Origin: Liopterus haemorrhoidalis
Taxonomy: Eukaryota > Arthropoda > Insecta > Coleoptera > Dytiscidae
Direction: 5' to 3'
Length of the DNA: 64,000 bases
Assembly (NCBI GenBank): GCA_963971575.1
Contig: OZ020611.1
Span: 246,102,654-246,166,653, forward strand
Of the stretch, positions 34,443 through 47,344 are shown piece after piece; the stretch's first letter is position 1, and the number at the start of each line of letters is the position of its first letter. The notes under the pieces were generated by a model that worked only from the letters and a program-made list of their open reading frames with translations, had not been told where the DNA came from and searched no databases. The translations under genes were made by a program, and so were the position numbers.

Positions 34443-35920
34443 TTTAGGGTTTTGTAGGTATGACCACCAAAAAACCCTTTTAACGTTACTCATGTCCAAG
34501 ATCTAGCAAATAAAAAATCTGTTTGTTTGTCTATCTGTCTGTCTGTCTGTCTGTGTATCTGTCTCTCTGTCCGTCTGTCTGTATACTGTAGAAATTGTAG
34601 CCAAACGGCTGAAAATAGAAAGTTGAAATTTGGCATACTTGTACAACTTTTTGACCCAGATACAAGAAAACTATACAGCGCGGAATAAATATAAATAAAC
34701 AAATATGTATTTAATGGAAAAATAAATATATTTTTTTTAAATTTTGATTGGGGAGATAATGAAACATCTTAATGCGTAGATGCGCAAATTTTTATTTTTG
34801 AAAAATCTTTTTTTTTTTGATCGGGTTTTTATCAATATAATGGCGAAAATTTTTGTCCCCCACCCTATCTCCCAGAGAGGTTGAACAAAAAATCTGAAAA
34901 AAATCACAATAATGTACATTGAATAGTTCAACAGGAAATTTTGATCAAATTGGTTTTTAGCAAAATATTGAGTTTTTGTGTCGTCGAAAAAAAAAATATT
35001 TTTTAAAAATTTATTGTGCGGTATCAAAAGAAAGCTCTTAAAACGTAGATAAAGGAACGGGAAGTAGTTTTTTATTTATTTTTTATTTTAATACGATTTT
35101 TTTCAAAAAAGTACTAAAAAATCAGTATCCTGCACCTTTTAACCCTAAGGGGATAAATTAAAAATCTGAAAAAAATCTAAGCAATGTATATTGCTATGAA
35201 CCGGAAACGTACGAGAGGAATTTTTTATCCTATTTCGTTTTTGGAAAAAAATTGCAGTTTTTGCTATTGATTTTTTTTTTTTAATTTAAATTTTAGTATG
35301 GGGACATTAAATGGAAGCTCTTTAAATGCAGATTAAGGAACGGCAATTGATTTTTGAAATACATTTCATTTTAATTAAATTTTATCAGGTATTAAGATTT
35401 TCATTTAATATGTTAGCTAAAATTAAAAAAATATATTTGTATATACATGCATACATTTTGTTATGGGTAGAGAAGAGGTACGTAAATTTTGCGAATATCG
35501 ACTAGGAAAATAAATAAATATCTGGCAGGTTGCTGGGATTCCATTTCTAGTAGAGATCTGTTAGTTTTTCATATAGTCGCAATATAAACAATGTCTGTAG
35601 GCGTTATGCTCTTGCGTGACAAAAGATCGCCCGCAGTGTTGCCAGGTCTGGATTTGAATCACATTTTTGCAATTTAAAAAAAAAAAAAATGTGTTAAAAT
35701 ATATATTATGGTATTATTAGAGATATATGATACACGGTAGAAAAAAACTAACTGCAACCTTCTTGCCGTGCCTATTGATTTAAAGGATTTAAAACCAACA
35801 CTTGTGATTGTGTTATGTAGTGACAGGCATTTATCGTTTGGCCTTCTAATAATCATCATGCACTGACTAAATACCTACAAAACCCTGAAATGTGTGGAAA
35901 TTCACACTTCACGTTAATTT
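34443..35920 (+). mobile_element. Helentron-like family A, long variant
   Basis: 5' end TTAGGGTTTTGTAGGTATGA, GTCT-rich run at 34523-34583, an AT-rich body with a partly duplicated middle section, then the 3' repeat ATACCTACAAAACCCTG and hairpin (35885-35912). About 1.48 kb. No clear tRNA-like cassette is visible. Confidence 0.7.
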
Positions 35921-35924
35921 TTTT

Positions 35925-36010
35925 AATCAATACCATTAGTATTGATACCTTTTATCCGATACCAATACCGGTATCGATACTACGAAATGATACATTAATT
36001 TACATCCCTG
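35925..36010. repeat. hAT-type end with GATACCGGTATCG palindromes
   Basis: Ends TTAATTTACATCCCTG, typical of hAT termini, with inner GATACC/GGTATC palindromes. The left end was probably cut by the adjacent family A element. Confidence 0.45.
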
Positions 36011-36409
36011 ATCATTCAGACACGTGGATTTTTTATAATCTTTAGGTTAAGAAACAAAACTTACCTACTCTGACCTATGCGCCATTGAAGCGCTGAGAAC
36101 GGAATATTGATATTACTATTTTGATTTTGATAAAGCTGAATCCAAAAAAAAAATCAGAAAGCCATGATTTAGATACTGAAGAAATTTTTTATGGCTGCTT
36201 CCTCCAGATTGTAAGGATGTGATATGTTTATCATATCCACTTTTTGAAGCAGGGGTGATTTGAAAGGATCTTTTCAAATGCATTTTCTCGTTAATTCCTT
36301 CTTTATCAACCTCCCCTTTTCGTTCTATGAACATATCTTTTATGTATCTCCCTTTGAATACACTTTTATCATATCTGGTCGCCTGCAATCGAATTATCCG
36401 CCAATTGAG

Positions 36410-36570
36410 GAGAGGCACAATGCAGTTCATTACACTGGGCGGGGGTGGGGGTGACGGAGATGGCCGATCCAGCCCGAGCCGGTATGATCTGTGGCTCGGA
36501 AGTCTCCGGGACACGGAAGCCCGGGATAAGCTCAGTGTGACGTCACAGACCGTAGAGGAAACATTGTGAT
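36410..36570. other. GC-rich low-repeat island
   Basis: Contains GGGCGGGGGTGGGGGTGACG near 36437 and CCGGGACACGG near 36507. No coding signal. 36010-36410 has nothing recognisable. Confidence 0.3.
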
Positions 36571-36815
36571 CGTGCTTTTAGTTGTTGAGGGCAGAGCCCC
36601 AGTTAGTTGGGCGCCATGTGAGGTGTAGTGTCTAAGGGCCTTTAAGCCCGTGTTTTTCTTGTGACAGTGTTTTTGGATATTACAATTATAAAAGTAAGAT
36701 TTTTTAGATGAATTTGTCAGATATACGAAATACAGATTTGCTGATTTTACACTGTCGTATTAATATTTGAAATGAAGAATTTTATGATGTATTACACCTG
36801 TTTTATTATTAAAAA

Positions 36816-37476
36816 ATAAGCTGTGGCCACCACAGGACCGACCGCCATCATAAAGTACTTGTATAAAATACATTCTAGCAGCAGAGTAGAAATATTTGGC
36901 CTAATATTTTTTAACAGAGATATTATTTATCATGACCATGGAAACGTTACATATAAGTATGAAAAAATTGAGACTTGGAAAAAGTTTCGAAAATTTTTTC
37001 AATTTTTTTTCGTTTTATCAAAAAGCGTCTCAAATAAAAGTTATTAGTTATTACATTTATAGCAACTTTTGTTCAATAAATTTTTTCGAAATATTTTTCT
37101 GTTATTTTCTGAATATTTGCAAAAATCTTAAAATCGACACGAGTGAACTCCCATTTCTAGTCAACCGATTTTTACCAAAAGTTGATCAACTCGTGCCATT
37201 GATGTCAAAAGCTTAAATATGCAGATTCATAAAAATCCTTTTAGCCGAATTTGCTCTGCACGTGTACACAGACAGACAGACAGACAGACAGACGAACGGA
37301 CGGACAGACAGACGTACGGACGGACAGACAGACCGACAGACATCATGCTAAAAATAGTCAAAACGTTATGTTTTGACAATTCGTGTAGATCCATCGAAAT
37401 CTCGAAATGTTTTGACATTTCGAGATTATCGGTATGACCACAATACCTCCCTTATATATGCTGACGGTCGGTAAAA
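36816..37476 (-). mobile_element. Helentron-like family B, full-length copy
   Basis: 3' hairpin CTGTGGCCACCACAG and ACCGACCGCC at left; GTCY run 37268-37340; 5' repeat GACGGTCGGT at right. Complete with all landmarks. Confidence 0.85.
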
Positions 37477-37491
37477 ATTAAAAAGAAATGA

Positions 37492-38010
37492 CACGAGATA
37501 TGTAAATTAAGTAACGGTACTGGCAACATAGCGTTTGATCTGGCAACATTTGGGACGCGGGACTTTGAGGAGCGGCAAGTTAACATGTGATACGCCTTCA
37601 GTACGAGTTTGACCTCGCTAGAGTAATTTTGTTGTCCGTAGCGATTTTTTTAGTGAAACAGTTTTTTCTAGTGCGTTCTAAAAATGATTGCCATTTATTT
37701 CGAGCAACGGTGTGCTATCAGGTTTTGCTTCAGACTTGGTCACAGTGTAATGGAAACTTTTGCAAAACTTCAACAGGTCTACGGCGCCAGTGTTTTATCA
37801 AGGACCCAGGTTTTTTGGTGGTTTAAGGCATTTTCAGGAGGGAGAGAGTTGATTGAAGATGAATGCAGCGGAAAGCCTTCATCAGCGCAAAAAATGCGTG
37901 TTTTTGACCAGTAAAAACATTCCTGTGGCTCCTTCGACTTTTTCCTCTTTCCAAGATTGAAAACTCACCTCAAGGGACGCTTGCGGTTTAGACTTAATTT
38001 ACACACCTCG
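37492..38010 (+). pseudogene. mariner-type element, deleted, with transposase N-terminus
   Basis: Ends resemble CGAGGTGTGTAAATTAAGTAA in inverse orientation. The frame from 37684 encodes EQRCAIRFCFRLGHSVMETF, QVFWWFKAFSGGRELIEDE and GKPSSAQKMR, the N-terminal HTH of a Mos1-like transposase, then jumps to VFDQ.KHSCGSF, a C-terminal segment. The catalytic middle is deleted. The copy at 49153-50045 is the same family. Confidence 0.8.
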
Positions 38011-38269
38011 TATATTTTTTTAGATATATCGTTTTTAGTTTATTTCGGATTTATAACCAAACATCTCATTAGGTTCAGCTAATGAGTTGAACTTTTTCAT
38101 TTATATAGAAAAATGATTGACATTTAAATGAAAAATTAATCATATAGGAGTATGTATTTTATGATGATTCTGAATGGGATATCTAATTAAATTTCTTTGT
38201 ACGTGTATTAACAGAGTATTATTAAAAAAAAAAAAAAAAACACACGATTTTTAATTATCACATTAAATA

Positions 38270-38440
38270 TCCCACCTTGTTTCCCAGAGGGTGAGTTTAA
38301 AAATCTAGTAAAGGAAGAAAAAATCAGAGTAATACACATTGATTTGAACTGGAATAGTACGCTCGGAAATTTTGATATCATGTGTCTGTGTGTACAGTAG
38401 ATTTTGTAGAACGACTGGATCTAGTTCAGATTTGGCATGC
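38270..38440 (+). mobile_element. Family A body remnant
   Basis: CCCAGAGGGTGAGTTTAAAAATCT and a following GTCTGTGTGTACAG...TTTGGCATGCATATACTGT correspond to scattered parts of the family A body; both ends lost. Confidence 0.35.
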
Positions 38441-38489
38441 ATATACTGTTTTTTGATTGATATGTAGGAATAATATCAACACTTTAAAC

Positions 38490-39138
38490 TAGTGCTGTCA
38501 GAAAATGATTTTGAAGGAACCGGAACCGATAAAAGAAAAAAGATTTCAGGTTTACCCGGTTTCGGATACCTAATCCTAGAACTGGGTATCTAGAACTAGG
38601 TAACAGGATGCTCAGAACCATATATTTGGTTCCAGATATCCGATTCCTACTTAATGCTATCACAAAAAGATCTTGACGGAACCAAAATCGATTAAAAAAA
38701 ATAATAATAATAAAACCGTTGCGGATTTATCCGGTTTCGGATATCCAACCCTAGAACCGGGTATTTGGAACTAGGTAATCGGAACAGGTTCTTCAGAACC
38801 GGGTATTCAGTACCGGATAATTAAGTAAGCTTAATGCTATCAGAAAAATATTTTGACGGAACCAGAACTGATTAAAAAAAATTAAAAATTAAAAAAGTTG
38901 TGGGTTTACCCGGTTTTGAATATCAGAGTCTAGAACTGGGAACTAAATATCCAGGACTGGATATCCGTAAAAAATGATAAGGCAATGGATCTAAATCCAA
39001 ATGATTAAATTTAAAAAAAAACGGGTTCTAGTATCCGAAATCAGTTATCCAGCACCAGGTTACTCAAAGATTTCAAATCCGGTTTACCCGAAAACCAGAA
39101 CCGGATACCTGAAAAACCGGTTTCGATTTCCAACACTA
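38490..39138. mobile_element. hAT non-autonomous element with perfect 8-bp duplication and internal tandem repeats
   Basis: CTTTAAAC at 38482-38489 and 39139-39146 is an exact 8-bp duplication. Ends are TAGTGCTGTCAGAAAA and the complement of TTTCCAACACTA. The interior has about three units of 175-179 bp (anchors near 38560, 38735 and 38914), each with GGAACC...GATTAAAAA, TTTACCCGGTTTCGGATA and CCTAGAACYGGGTAT. No coding capacity. Confidence 0.85.
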
Positions 39139-39242
39139 CTTTAAACTGGTACATCGTTCCAAAAATACCGGGTAATCAAACAAATTTATGATCAAGGAAA
39201 GCCATGAATTTTCGTACATGTACATATCTTTTATTGTATTTT

Positions 39243-39770
39243 AGCCTTGATACGTTAACTTTTATTATCAACTAAATAGCGAGCCTGTGATATTATATAA
39301 AGTCTGATCTCAAACTAAAGTGAGATTCCTGACTTAAGGAGCTCGGGTGCTAGGGGTGAGAGTTATCCAGGATTTATCATTATGATATGTAAATTAAATG
39401 ATATATATTCGTATTTATCAACCGACTGACCAGGCATCTTGTAATTAGTTTGGATCCTAGCTGTTCACTTAAGTTCTTAAAGTTGAAGGTTTACACACGT
39501 TAAGTAAAACTGTTTAAAATTAATGAATTTGATTTATTATAATATACTATATACAAGAGTAAGTTTGAAAGACGGGTGTTTTTATAAGAGGGCTAGTAGC
39601 GTTTCTAGGAAAATGGGTTTAAGCATTGTTCAAGGAGATGCTAGTGTTCAAAGTTATTAAACAATAACTCCTTGTCTCCTTGAACAATGAACCATAAAAA
39701 ATATATTTCTAAAGTTACGTGCTGAAACGTAAGGTTCCTAATTTTATTTTATTATCTGAATTCTCATAAA
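39243..39770 (+). repeat. Dispersed repeat family L, copy 2
   Basis: Matches 11540-12150 in order and orientation, with a deletion near 39575-39595 and small changes. No coding sequence. Confidence 0.6.
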
Positions 39771-40009
39771 TGTTGACTGCAAAGTACGAGAAGCTTATAT
39801 CCAGGAGTGAACATCCTCGGGCTGAAGAAACAGAAAAAAAAGAACTTCATTGTCTAAGTCAATTTATAGTTCTTAAAATTATAGACAAAGTTGTAACGGC
39901 AACAAGTCCACGCATATGTCTTCCCATTATCATAAAACATTCAAAACACAATTGTCGATGTTTTGTGATTGGTTCTTTTGAGAGTTCTTAACTAATGCTG
40001 CTTCTTCTT

Positions 40010-40085
40010 CTTCTTCAGACATTCATGACTGTCCAATATTGGACATAGGCCTCCTGTTTTTCCTTCCAAAATATATGCAATATGC
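40010..40085. repeat. LINE 3'-region fragment
   Basis: GTCCAATATTGGACATAGGCC and following CTCCTGTTTTTCCTTCCA are a motif I associate with 3' parts of insect LINEs. Too short to classify. Confidence 0.35.
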
Positions 40086-40299
40086 ATCAAAATTCATAGA
40101 TTTAAAAATATTAAAACCGAGTAAAATCGCACACTTATATTTTAAACAGATTTTTTCCAATTGATATATAAGTTAATTGATTTAAAACCAAAAAATTAAA
40201 ACCGATTGCAGCTTGATTTGAATATCTAAATGGGCCTTTAGAATTGTAATTTGACGTGTTGGTCGGGATCAGAGTGAAATACGGGGGATGTAACAATCA

Positions 40300-40620
40300 A
40301 TAATGTTGTTGTGGCAGTCAGTGATTTGTTGTAACTCAGCGCTCCGTGACCCCCCCCCCCGGTCTCTCTGCTCGTCATATCCTCCAACCTCATTCTCTAT
40401 CCATTCTATCGTTCATCTGCTCGATACACCCTCTATTCTAGATAACACACGCCACATAACGGGGTTAACGAGGGTTACACAAACAGATTCTCCGGACAAT
40501 AAACATCTTTATAAATCCTCTGATAGCTTCCTAATCATTACAATCTCCACAGATCGCCACTGGATAATCGTCGAGAAAATGCAAAATACAGTTGGAAAAT
40601 ATACCAGAATGGACTGACTA
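40300..40620. other. C-rich low-repeat island
   Basis: Moderately GC-rich with a C run at 40351-40360 and CTCTATCC-type pyrimidine blocks. The 104-codon open frame has no domain. 40620-41415 shows nothing recognisable. Confidence 0.25.
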
Positions 40621-42001
40621 AAAATAACATTTATTCGCCTGTTTTTGTGCCAAAAAAAAAGCCGATTAATAATAAGCATTATCGAATGAAAAACTGTAGC
40701 AGAGCAATAGTTATGAGGCTACTAGCTACTGCATGAGCTGGGAAAAATTCAAAAGTGAGTACCATATGAACGCTCCGAACACAGCATTACCATTCGGCTA
40801 AACACAAGCATTTCATTGCTTGTTTATCTACGGAAGGAGATTTTAAACAACGATTTTAAATGTACTCGTTCATACCTAGATCTCGGACAGCCACCAACAT
40901 TAAGTGCAAAACAATAGGGTGAAAAGGTTATGCTGTTTTATAAGTTCCTTCAACTCAGTCAAACTGTTTACAGCCGAGTGCTGTTGTCGTCTGATTAATT
41001 TTACCGACGAAACGGAACAGAAAAGATTATTAAGTGGACAAAGAAAGCAGTTATTTGACAGCAAATCATTTTGGAGAGCTGGAAAATTATCCAGCACGCA
41101 ACCGGTACACTTGACTCGGCGGCTTCAAATTTTAATTCGATGTAAAATTTAGCTGGGCATCACTTTCAAAATGTAGACTAGATACTAAAATGATCAGTGA
41201 TTTCATTGCATCCAGGCCTCCTTCGCAAGTCTGTACAAGTTCTGTTACAACCAGCTATAAAAGAAATTTTATCAAAAATGGTCTCTTGGTCGGTCTCCTT
41301 TTAGGTCAGGGGTTGGGGAACATTTTTACCCATTATTACCCATTTTTACCCATTACCCAGAAATATATTTCTTTACACCGACGTTACCCCATTGGTTTGT
41401 AAAAAAAATCATAAATTACACTGCCCAACAACATAACTTTTTTATCTTGGTGTCACAAAAGTAAGAACTGATTTTGGATATTTTTGATGTGCTGATTCCA
41501 AAAATACCTGACTCTTTTTCGTAGCAGCTCTAGTTTTTGAGATACAGACTAATTGATTTTAGTTTATCTAAAAACGGTAAACTTCCTCCTTGAACAGCAA
41601 AGTGGATATACAAAATATCCTTGTTTTTTATGTCTTTGGGACAGCAGAGCTATGGATCAGCACTGGGTTAACAGAAATTGGGTGATTTCCATTCAGAAAT
41701 GTCATAATTCAAGAAAAACAAAACGTTGTCATCGAACCTTTGGTTGCGAGAGAGAAAATTATATTTCCACCCTTGCATATCAAGTTTGGTTATGTAGCAA
41801 TTTTTGAAAGCTTTAAATCGAGATGGATTTTGTTAGGCTACTTCACGTAATTTTCCTGGGATTAACTCTGAAAAACTGAAAGCCAGAATATTGGATGGTC
41901 CTCAGATAAGGCAACCTACTGAAGATCCACAATCCAATCCAACCGCATCAATGAACGAGATTGAATCTAATTCTTGGTGTTCATTTATTCAAGTAGTACA
42001 A

Positions 42002-42276
42002 AATTTTCTTGGAAATCATAAGGCAGAGAATTAGTGGAAAATATGCTTTCCAACTTTAATATTCTCGGTTGTATTATGACCACTTACCAGAAAACCTAGG
42101 TCATTTTAGTGCAGAACCGGGGGAAAGATTCCATCAGGACATAAAACTATGGAAGATCAAGGAAGATAAGATAGCCACATGATGGTCTGCTACTGTTGGA
42201 GTCTTCAGAAAGACTGTTCTGGTAAACTCCATGCTAGAAAGTCGTACAAAAGAACATTTTTAAGTGATAAGCGATG
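42002..42276 (+). pseudogene. Orphan multicopy transposase-like protein fragment, copy 2
   Basis: Frames in this stretch read NFLGNHKAEN, then after frameshifts GERFHQDIK and SHMMVCYCWSLQKD...RKSYKRTFL, the same landmarks in the same order as 18387-18677. Repeated frameshifts show decay. Flanking DNA 41420-42540 carries weakly similar CTCAAAAACTAGA-type motifs (41530 and 42427) that may belong to the element's ends. Confidence 0.55.
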
Positions 42277-42546
42277 AATGTATATTTATCTACTTTGTGA
42301 AATAAATACCTTGTCTTTTTTGTGTTTGTAACTGGCAGTTGGAGCAAATAGTAACAGTAATAATGTGAAAAATACACAAGTTAAGAAATAAGATATTTTA
42401 TTGTAAAAGAGGCTAATATAGCGTATCTCAAAAACTAGATCTGATGGACCAAATCTGATGGCTATTTTGCATTCTGTGCCCAAAAATTACCTAGAGTTAA
42501 AAACTTGCAGGCACCAAAATGTCTGTCAGACACCAATATAATTTAA

Positions 42547-43133
42547 AAAAATCAGCTGTGGCCACCACAGGACCGACCGCCATCATAAAGTAATTGTATA
42601 TAATACATTCTAGCAGCAGAGTAGAAATACTTGGCCTAATATTTTCTAACAGAGATATTATTTATCATGACCATGGAAACGTTACATATAAGTATGAAAA
42701 AATTTCGAAAAATTTTACGGAAATTTTTCGTTTTATCAAAAAACGTCTCAAATAAAAGTTATTAATTATTGCTTTTATAGCAACTTTTGTCCAATAAATT
42801 TTTTCGAAATATTTTTCTGTTATGAAATATTCGCAAAAATCTTAAAATCGACACGAGTAAACTCCCATTTCTAGTTAACCGATTTTTACCAAAAGTTGAT
42901 CAACTCGTGTCATTGATGTCAAAAACTTAAATATGCAGTTTCATAAAAATCCTTTCAGCCGAATTTGCTCTGCACGTGTACACAGACGGACAGACAGACC
43001 GACAGACATCATGTTAAAAATAGTCAAAACGTTATGAAGGGACCTCAATTCGTAGAGATCCATCGAAATCTCGAAATGTCAAAATCGGTATGATCACAAT
43101 ACCTCCCTTATATATGTTGGCGGTCGGTAAAAA
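42547..43133 (-). mobile_element. Helentron-like family B, reference-quality copy
   Basis: 3' hairpin CTGTGGCCACCACAG at 42556-42570, ACCGACCGCC at 42572-42581, short GTCY run at 42985-43010, and 5' repeat GGCGGTCGGT at 43119-43128. The two 10-bp repeats are exact reverse complements. This is the clearest copy for defining the family. Confidence 0.88.
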
Positions 43134-43329
43134 TAAAAATAATTTCCAATTTTAATGATTACATTTATTTTTCCACCCTTATTTAATTTCTTTTTGAATT
43201 CATCGTATAATAATATTTATTGGGGAAGTAAAACGAAATCAGTAGTCACGACATTTTTTTACTGAGACAGTAATTTTGGGTCAATTTTAATCTATGTCCC
43301 GTGCTTATACTTTCTATGTTCCGTCGTTA

Positions 43330-43425
43330 AGCTACAATTTCTACCAGACAGACAGACAGTCACATGAGTAACGTTGTAAGGGTTTTTTGGTGGCCATATC
43401 TACAAATCTCTAAAAACGATGCCGG
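43330..43425 (-). mobile_element. Family A 5' end fragment
   Basis: CTACAATTTCTACCAGACAGACAGACAG then AAGGGTTTTTTGGTGGCCATATCTACAAATC: the GTCY run and 5' end only. Confidence 0.6.
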
Positions 43426-43589
43426 GCGGCGCTAGTACAAAAATATAATCGTCATAAAAGATGTTTTAATAAGAGTGTTATGACCAGTGAGTGACCCGTA
43501 ACATAGAGGAGGAACGAGCAGTTATATGGAGGCAAAGAGCGGTAAATTGTAATGTTGTTCGCTGTGCTCTGTTGGAATTTAATTAAGAT

Positions 43590-43950
43590 GATGGTTGTGT
43601 TTAGTGTCCACTTAGAGCGGTTCGTCATGAGTGCAATGGCGGTTACCTGCAGGGGCAGTGTGTTCACTGCCCTGCCCCTGGTGAATTATAAATGGAGCCT
43701 CCCTGCATTCGGCCATCATGTTAATTAAGTCTCGCGTGTCGCATTGCTCTCTGACCTCGCCCCATTATATCACCCACGCTAACATCCTTTCATCCCCCTC
43801 ACTTCAAATCAGGGACACCTCCACCTCCGCCTTCGCGTATACACATACATTAGATATGAGTTGTGGTGGGTTTATTGGCATATGGTGGCTTTTAGATGAG
43901 GGGGGTCAGTGGCTCAGGGGGGTGATGATGTTGTAATCATACACGTAGGG
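43590..43950. other. GC-rich low-repeat island
   Basis: Mixed GC-rich DNA (CTGCAGGGGCAGTG near 43648). No domain recognised in its open frames. 43950-44260 shows nothing. Confidence 0.25.
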
Positions 43951-44262
43951 CTACTGCGTATGTGTCCATTCCTCCCCTTCAGCGTTCCCTGTGCTCTTCA
44001 ATCCTGGTTTGTAAGGACGACATGTAGAAATGACTTTGATCCGTAATGAGAGAAGCCTTGTTGATATCCAATAAATTAAGTTCTGGCTTCATTGCTAATT
44101 TGTAAATTAGAATTTGTAAATGTGAAATGTTTTTTTCCAAATGATGTTTTTTTGGAAGGTTTTCCAAAAAAATATAAAACTAAAATACAGTAAGCGCCCT
44201 TTATTGTGATCGATTATTGGCAGTTGAATATTGATTCTATTAAACAGTGATTCTAATACCAA

Positions 44263-45691
44263 ACCAGTGGCGAAGGTAAACCCCCGCTAGGCTTGCCCTC
44301 CCATAAAAAAAATAATAATAAAAAAATACATAAAAAGAAGTATTTTTTTTTTTTAATTTAAAAGAAGATTTAGGTAAATCTTCAAAAATACATCAAAATA
44401 TGTCGTATACAAATTTTTGCCCAAGGCTTGGTTTACTAGTTACGATTTTTTTAAAATTTTAAAGTTTAATAACTTCCGTTTCCTGTTTCGGATTTTAATA
44501 AAAAACAATAGGGTTCTTCCCAATTATTAGGACACATAGGGACGCCACTTCGAAAATAGGTTTTTTGGATTCCCTGGACCATGAAACGTGGTCATCATCT
44601 ATCGTATCTTCTGTATATAAAAAATCAGCTGTGGCCACCACAGGACCGACCGACATAATAAAGTACTTGTATAAAATACATACTAGCAGCAGAGTAGAAA
44701 TAACTTGGTATAATATTTTCCAACAGAGATATTATTTATCATGACCATGGAAACGTTACATATAAGTTTGAAAAAATTGAGATTTTAAAATTTTTTAAAA
44801 ATTTTACAGGAATTTTTAGAAATCTTTCGTTTTAGCAAAAAAGTCTCAGATAAAAGTTAATAATTATTGCATTTATAGCAACGTTTGTTAAATAAATTTT
44901 TTCGAAATATTTTTCTGTTGCTAAATATTCGCAAAAATCTTAAAATAGACACGACTAAACTTCTATTTCTGGTCAACCGATTTTTACTAAAAGTTGATCA
45001 ACTCGTGTCATTGATATCAAATGCAGACAGACAGACGAACAGACAGACCGACAGACATCATGCTAAAAATAGTGAAAACGTTATGTAGGGAGCTCAATTC
45101 GTGGAGTTCTATCGAAATCTCGAAATGTCAAATTCGGTATGATCACAATACCTCCCTTATCTGTGTGTGTGTATACACGATAACTCAAGAACGGTTCAAC
45201 TTAGAGAATTCGTTCTGGTACTGAAAAATTCTCCTATTAAATGGGAACAACCCTATTGTTTTTTATGAAGATCGGTTGGCTAGAAATGGCAGTTTACTCG
45301 TGTCGATTTTAAGATTTTTGCGAATATTTAGCAATAGAAAAATATTTCGAAAAAATTTATTGAACAAAAGTTGCTATAAATGCAATTACTAATAACTTTT
45401 ATATGAGATGTTTTTTGATAAAACGAAAAATTTTGAATTTTTTTTGTAAAAGTATTTTTCTCATACTTAGTTTTTTCAATTTTTTCATACTTATATGTAA
45501 CGTTTCCATGGTCATGATAATTAATTCGTAACTAGTCAACCAAGCCTTGGACAAAACTTTGTATAGAACATAATTTGATGTATTTTTGAAGATTTATCTA
45601 AATATTAAAAAAAAAAAAAAAATTTAATTTTTAAAAAATTTTTTTTTTTATGGTAGGGCAAGTCTAGCGGAGGTTTCCCTTCGCCACTGGT
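44263..45691. mobile_element. 1.43-kb fold-back composite of family C and family B
   Basis: Outer arms (44263-44460 and 45522-45691) are inverted family C sequence, beginning ACCAGTGGCGAAGG and ending CCTTCGCCACTGGT. The 3' hairpin GCGGAGG/CCTTCGC (45667-45684, one G-T pair) is intact. Inside lie a family B copy in minus sense (44622-45165), a short family C piece and a family B piece in plus sense (45255-45520). The whole is roughly palindromic. Confidence 0.7.
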
Positions 45692-45719
45692 TTTTTTTTA
45701 TCACTTTGATTTGACATTT

Positions 45720-45800
45720 TTTTTACTCATCACTTCAGGGGCCCATTCTTTCCATTCGACTTGGGGCCCATATTAACGGTAATTCGGCACTGACAATGTT
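45720..45800. repeat. hAT-like end fragment
   Basis: ACTCATCACTTCAGGGGCCC then GGGGCCCATATTAACGG...TTCGGCACTG; the complement starts CAGTGCCGAATTAC, like a hAT terminus. Confidence 0.35.
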
Positions 45801-45847
45801 ATAACACTGGAATATTTACAAATTCTCCCGACCTGGCACTAGCCAAT

Positions 45848-45925
45848 TTTAGGGTTTCGTAGGTATGACCAGGAAATGTTTATACCGTTACTCATGTATA
45901 GGTTTCTGTCTGTTTGCCATATGTT
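45848..45925 (+). mobile_element. Family A 5' end fragment
   Basis: TTAGGGTTTCGTAGGTATGACC followed by CCGTTACTCATGTATAGGTTTCTGTCTG; truncated in the GTCY run. Confidence 0.6.
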
Positions 45926-46079
45926 ATAATACCAATACAAGAATTTTGTCATGTGCTATAATCCACTGCTATTTTCACACACATGACTATGTTACATGAC
46001 CATGTGAATAACCTCAAGTAGTGATTTGGTTACAAATATAAACCCAATGGAAATAGGAATAATAGGATATGTGAAGAGG

Positions 46080-46380
46080 AAGGAGGTGACATCATTATCG
46101 GTTGCATTGTGTGTGGCCGTGGTGTGATGTGTTCTTAGTGGATAATCCGAGGTGATTGTCGAGTGAAGAGTCTATTGTATCCGGACCGTTGTGCAGGAGT
46201 GTGTGGAGTAGATAAAGAAGAATCAAACCTTGAACTGGAAACATGAGATAATGCGCGCGCACCTGCACTGTCGCACACCGTCTGTCGCATTCATGCACAC
46301 CCTTACCCTTACCACTCACTCACTCACTCTCCATTCACGACCTCACCTCTCTCCACTCTCACAGACAATGTTGCCAATTT
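46080..46380. other. GC-rich low-repeat island
   Basis: Moderately GC-rich with a CACTCACTCACTCACTCTCC repeat near 46312. 46380-47215 is AT-rich with nothing recognised. Confidence 0.25.
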
Positions 46381-47215
46381 ACCGATTATCCCGATAGATT
46401 TAGTGAAATTGATTCAGGTTCGCCCGATTAAAATATGTATAATCTGTGTCATCTTGTAATACGAAACTAGATCTGGTTACTTTAGTGACTGTTGTGGTGT
46501 AAATAGACTTTTATGGAAACATGTGAAGTTGTAAATCTGGCTTTTAAATATTTAGTTAAGTTTTATTATATCGAGGTTATATTCACTCAAAAACTATATA
46601 TGTCAGATAACAAACTGACATTACAAAATTGCGATTAACATATCAAAATTGTGATAGATATATCAAATATTTTGAAAGGTGCCACTTCAGAATTACCACC
46701 CTAAGATGATATTTTAAATATAAAACATAAAAAATTAAATTTCCCTTGTAGTTTCGTATTACCAAATGAGACAGATAATAATACATATGAGCCCATATTT
46801 ATGAAAGTCAAAATCTTAAGTTTATCAGTTATTTCACATCACATTATTTTAAACTAAATTAATCCAATGTAATTTTCACGATATTGTCAAAAATGAACCA
46901 TTAAGTAGTGGTTGTAATTTCAACATTATATGAAATTCATTTAGTGTTAATTATGAAAGTGGTCTAAGTCAAATAACAATAATATTGAAACGATAGACCA
47001 CAAATTTTTGGTATCTGGTCATTCCTTTCTGCCGAATGACCGTGATTTCGGGTTGATAGAAATGAAAATAAAAAAATCAAATTACTTATACAACCCTGAG
47101 CATTATTATGAATTGATAGAAAAGTGTACAAGAAGAAATAGATTTTCGGTAAAACGAATGTTGCAGCCGGATTTTATTTCAACGAAACCACTGGAAGAGT
47201 CAACGACATGAAGAA

Positions 47216-47344
47216 TAAAAAATCAGCTGTGGCCACCACAGGATCGACCGCCATTATAAAGTACTTGTATAAAATACATTCTAGCAGCAGAGTAGAAACA
47301 ACTTGGCCTAATATTTTCTAACAGAGATATTATTTATCATGACC
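47216..47344 (-). mobile_element. Family B 3' end fragment
   Basis: CAGCTGTGGCCACCACAGGA hairpin end followed by body to ATTATTTATCATGACCAT, then truncated. Confidence 0.75.
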
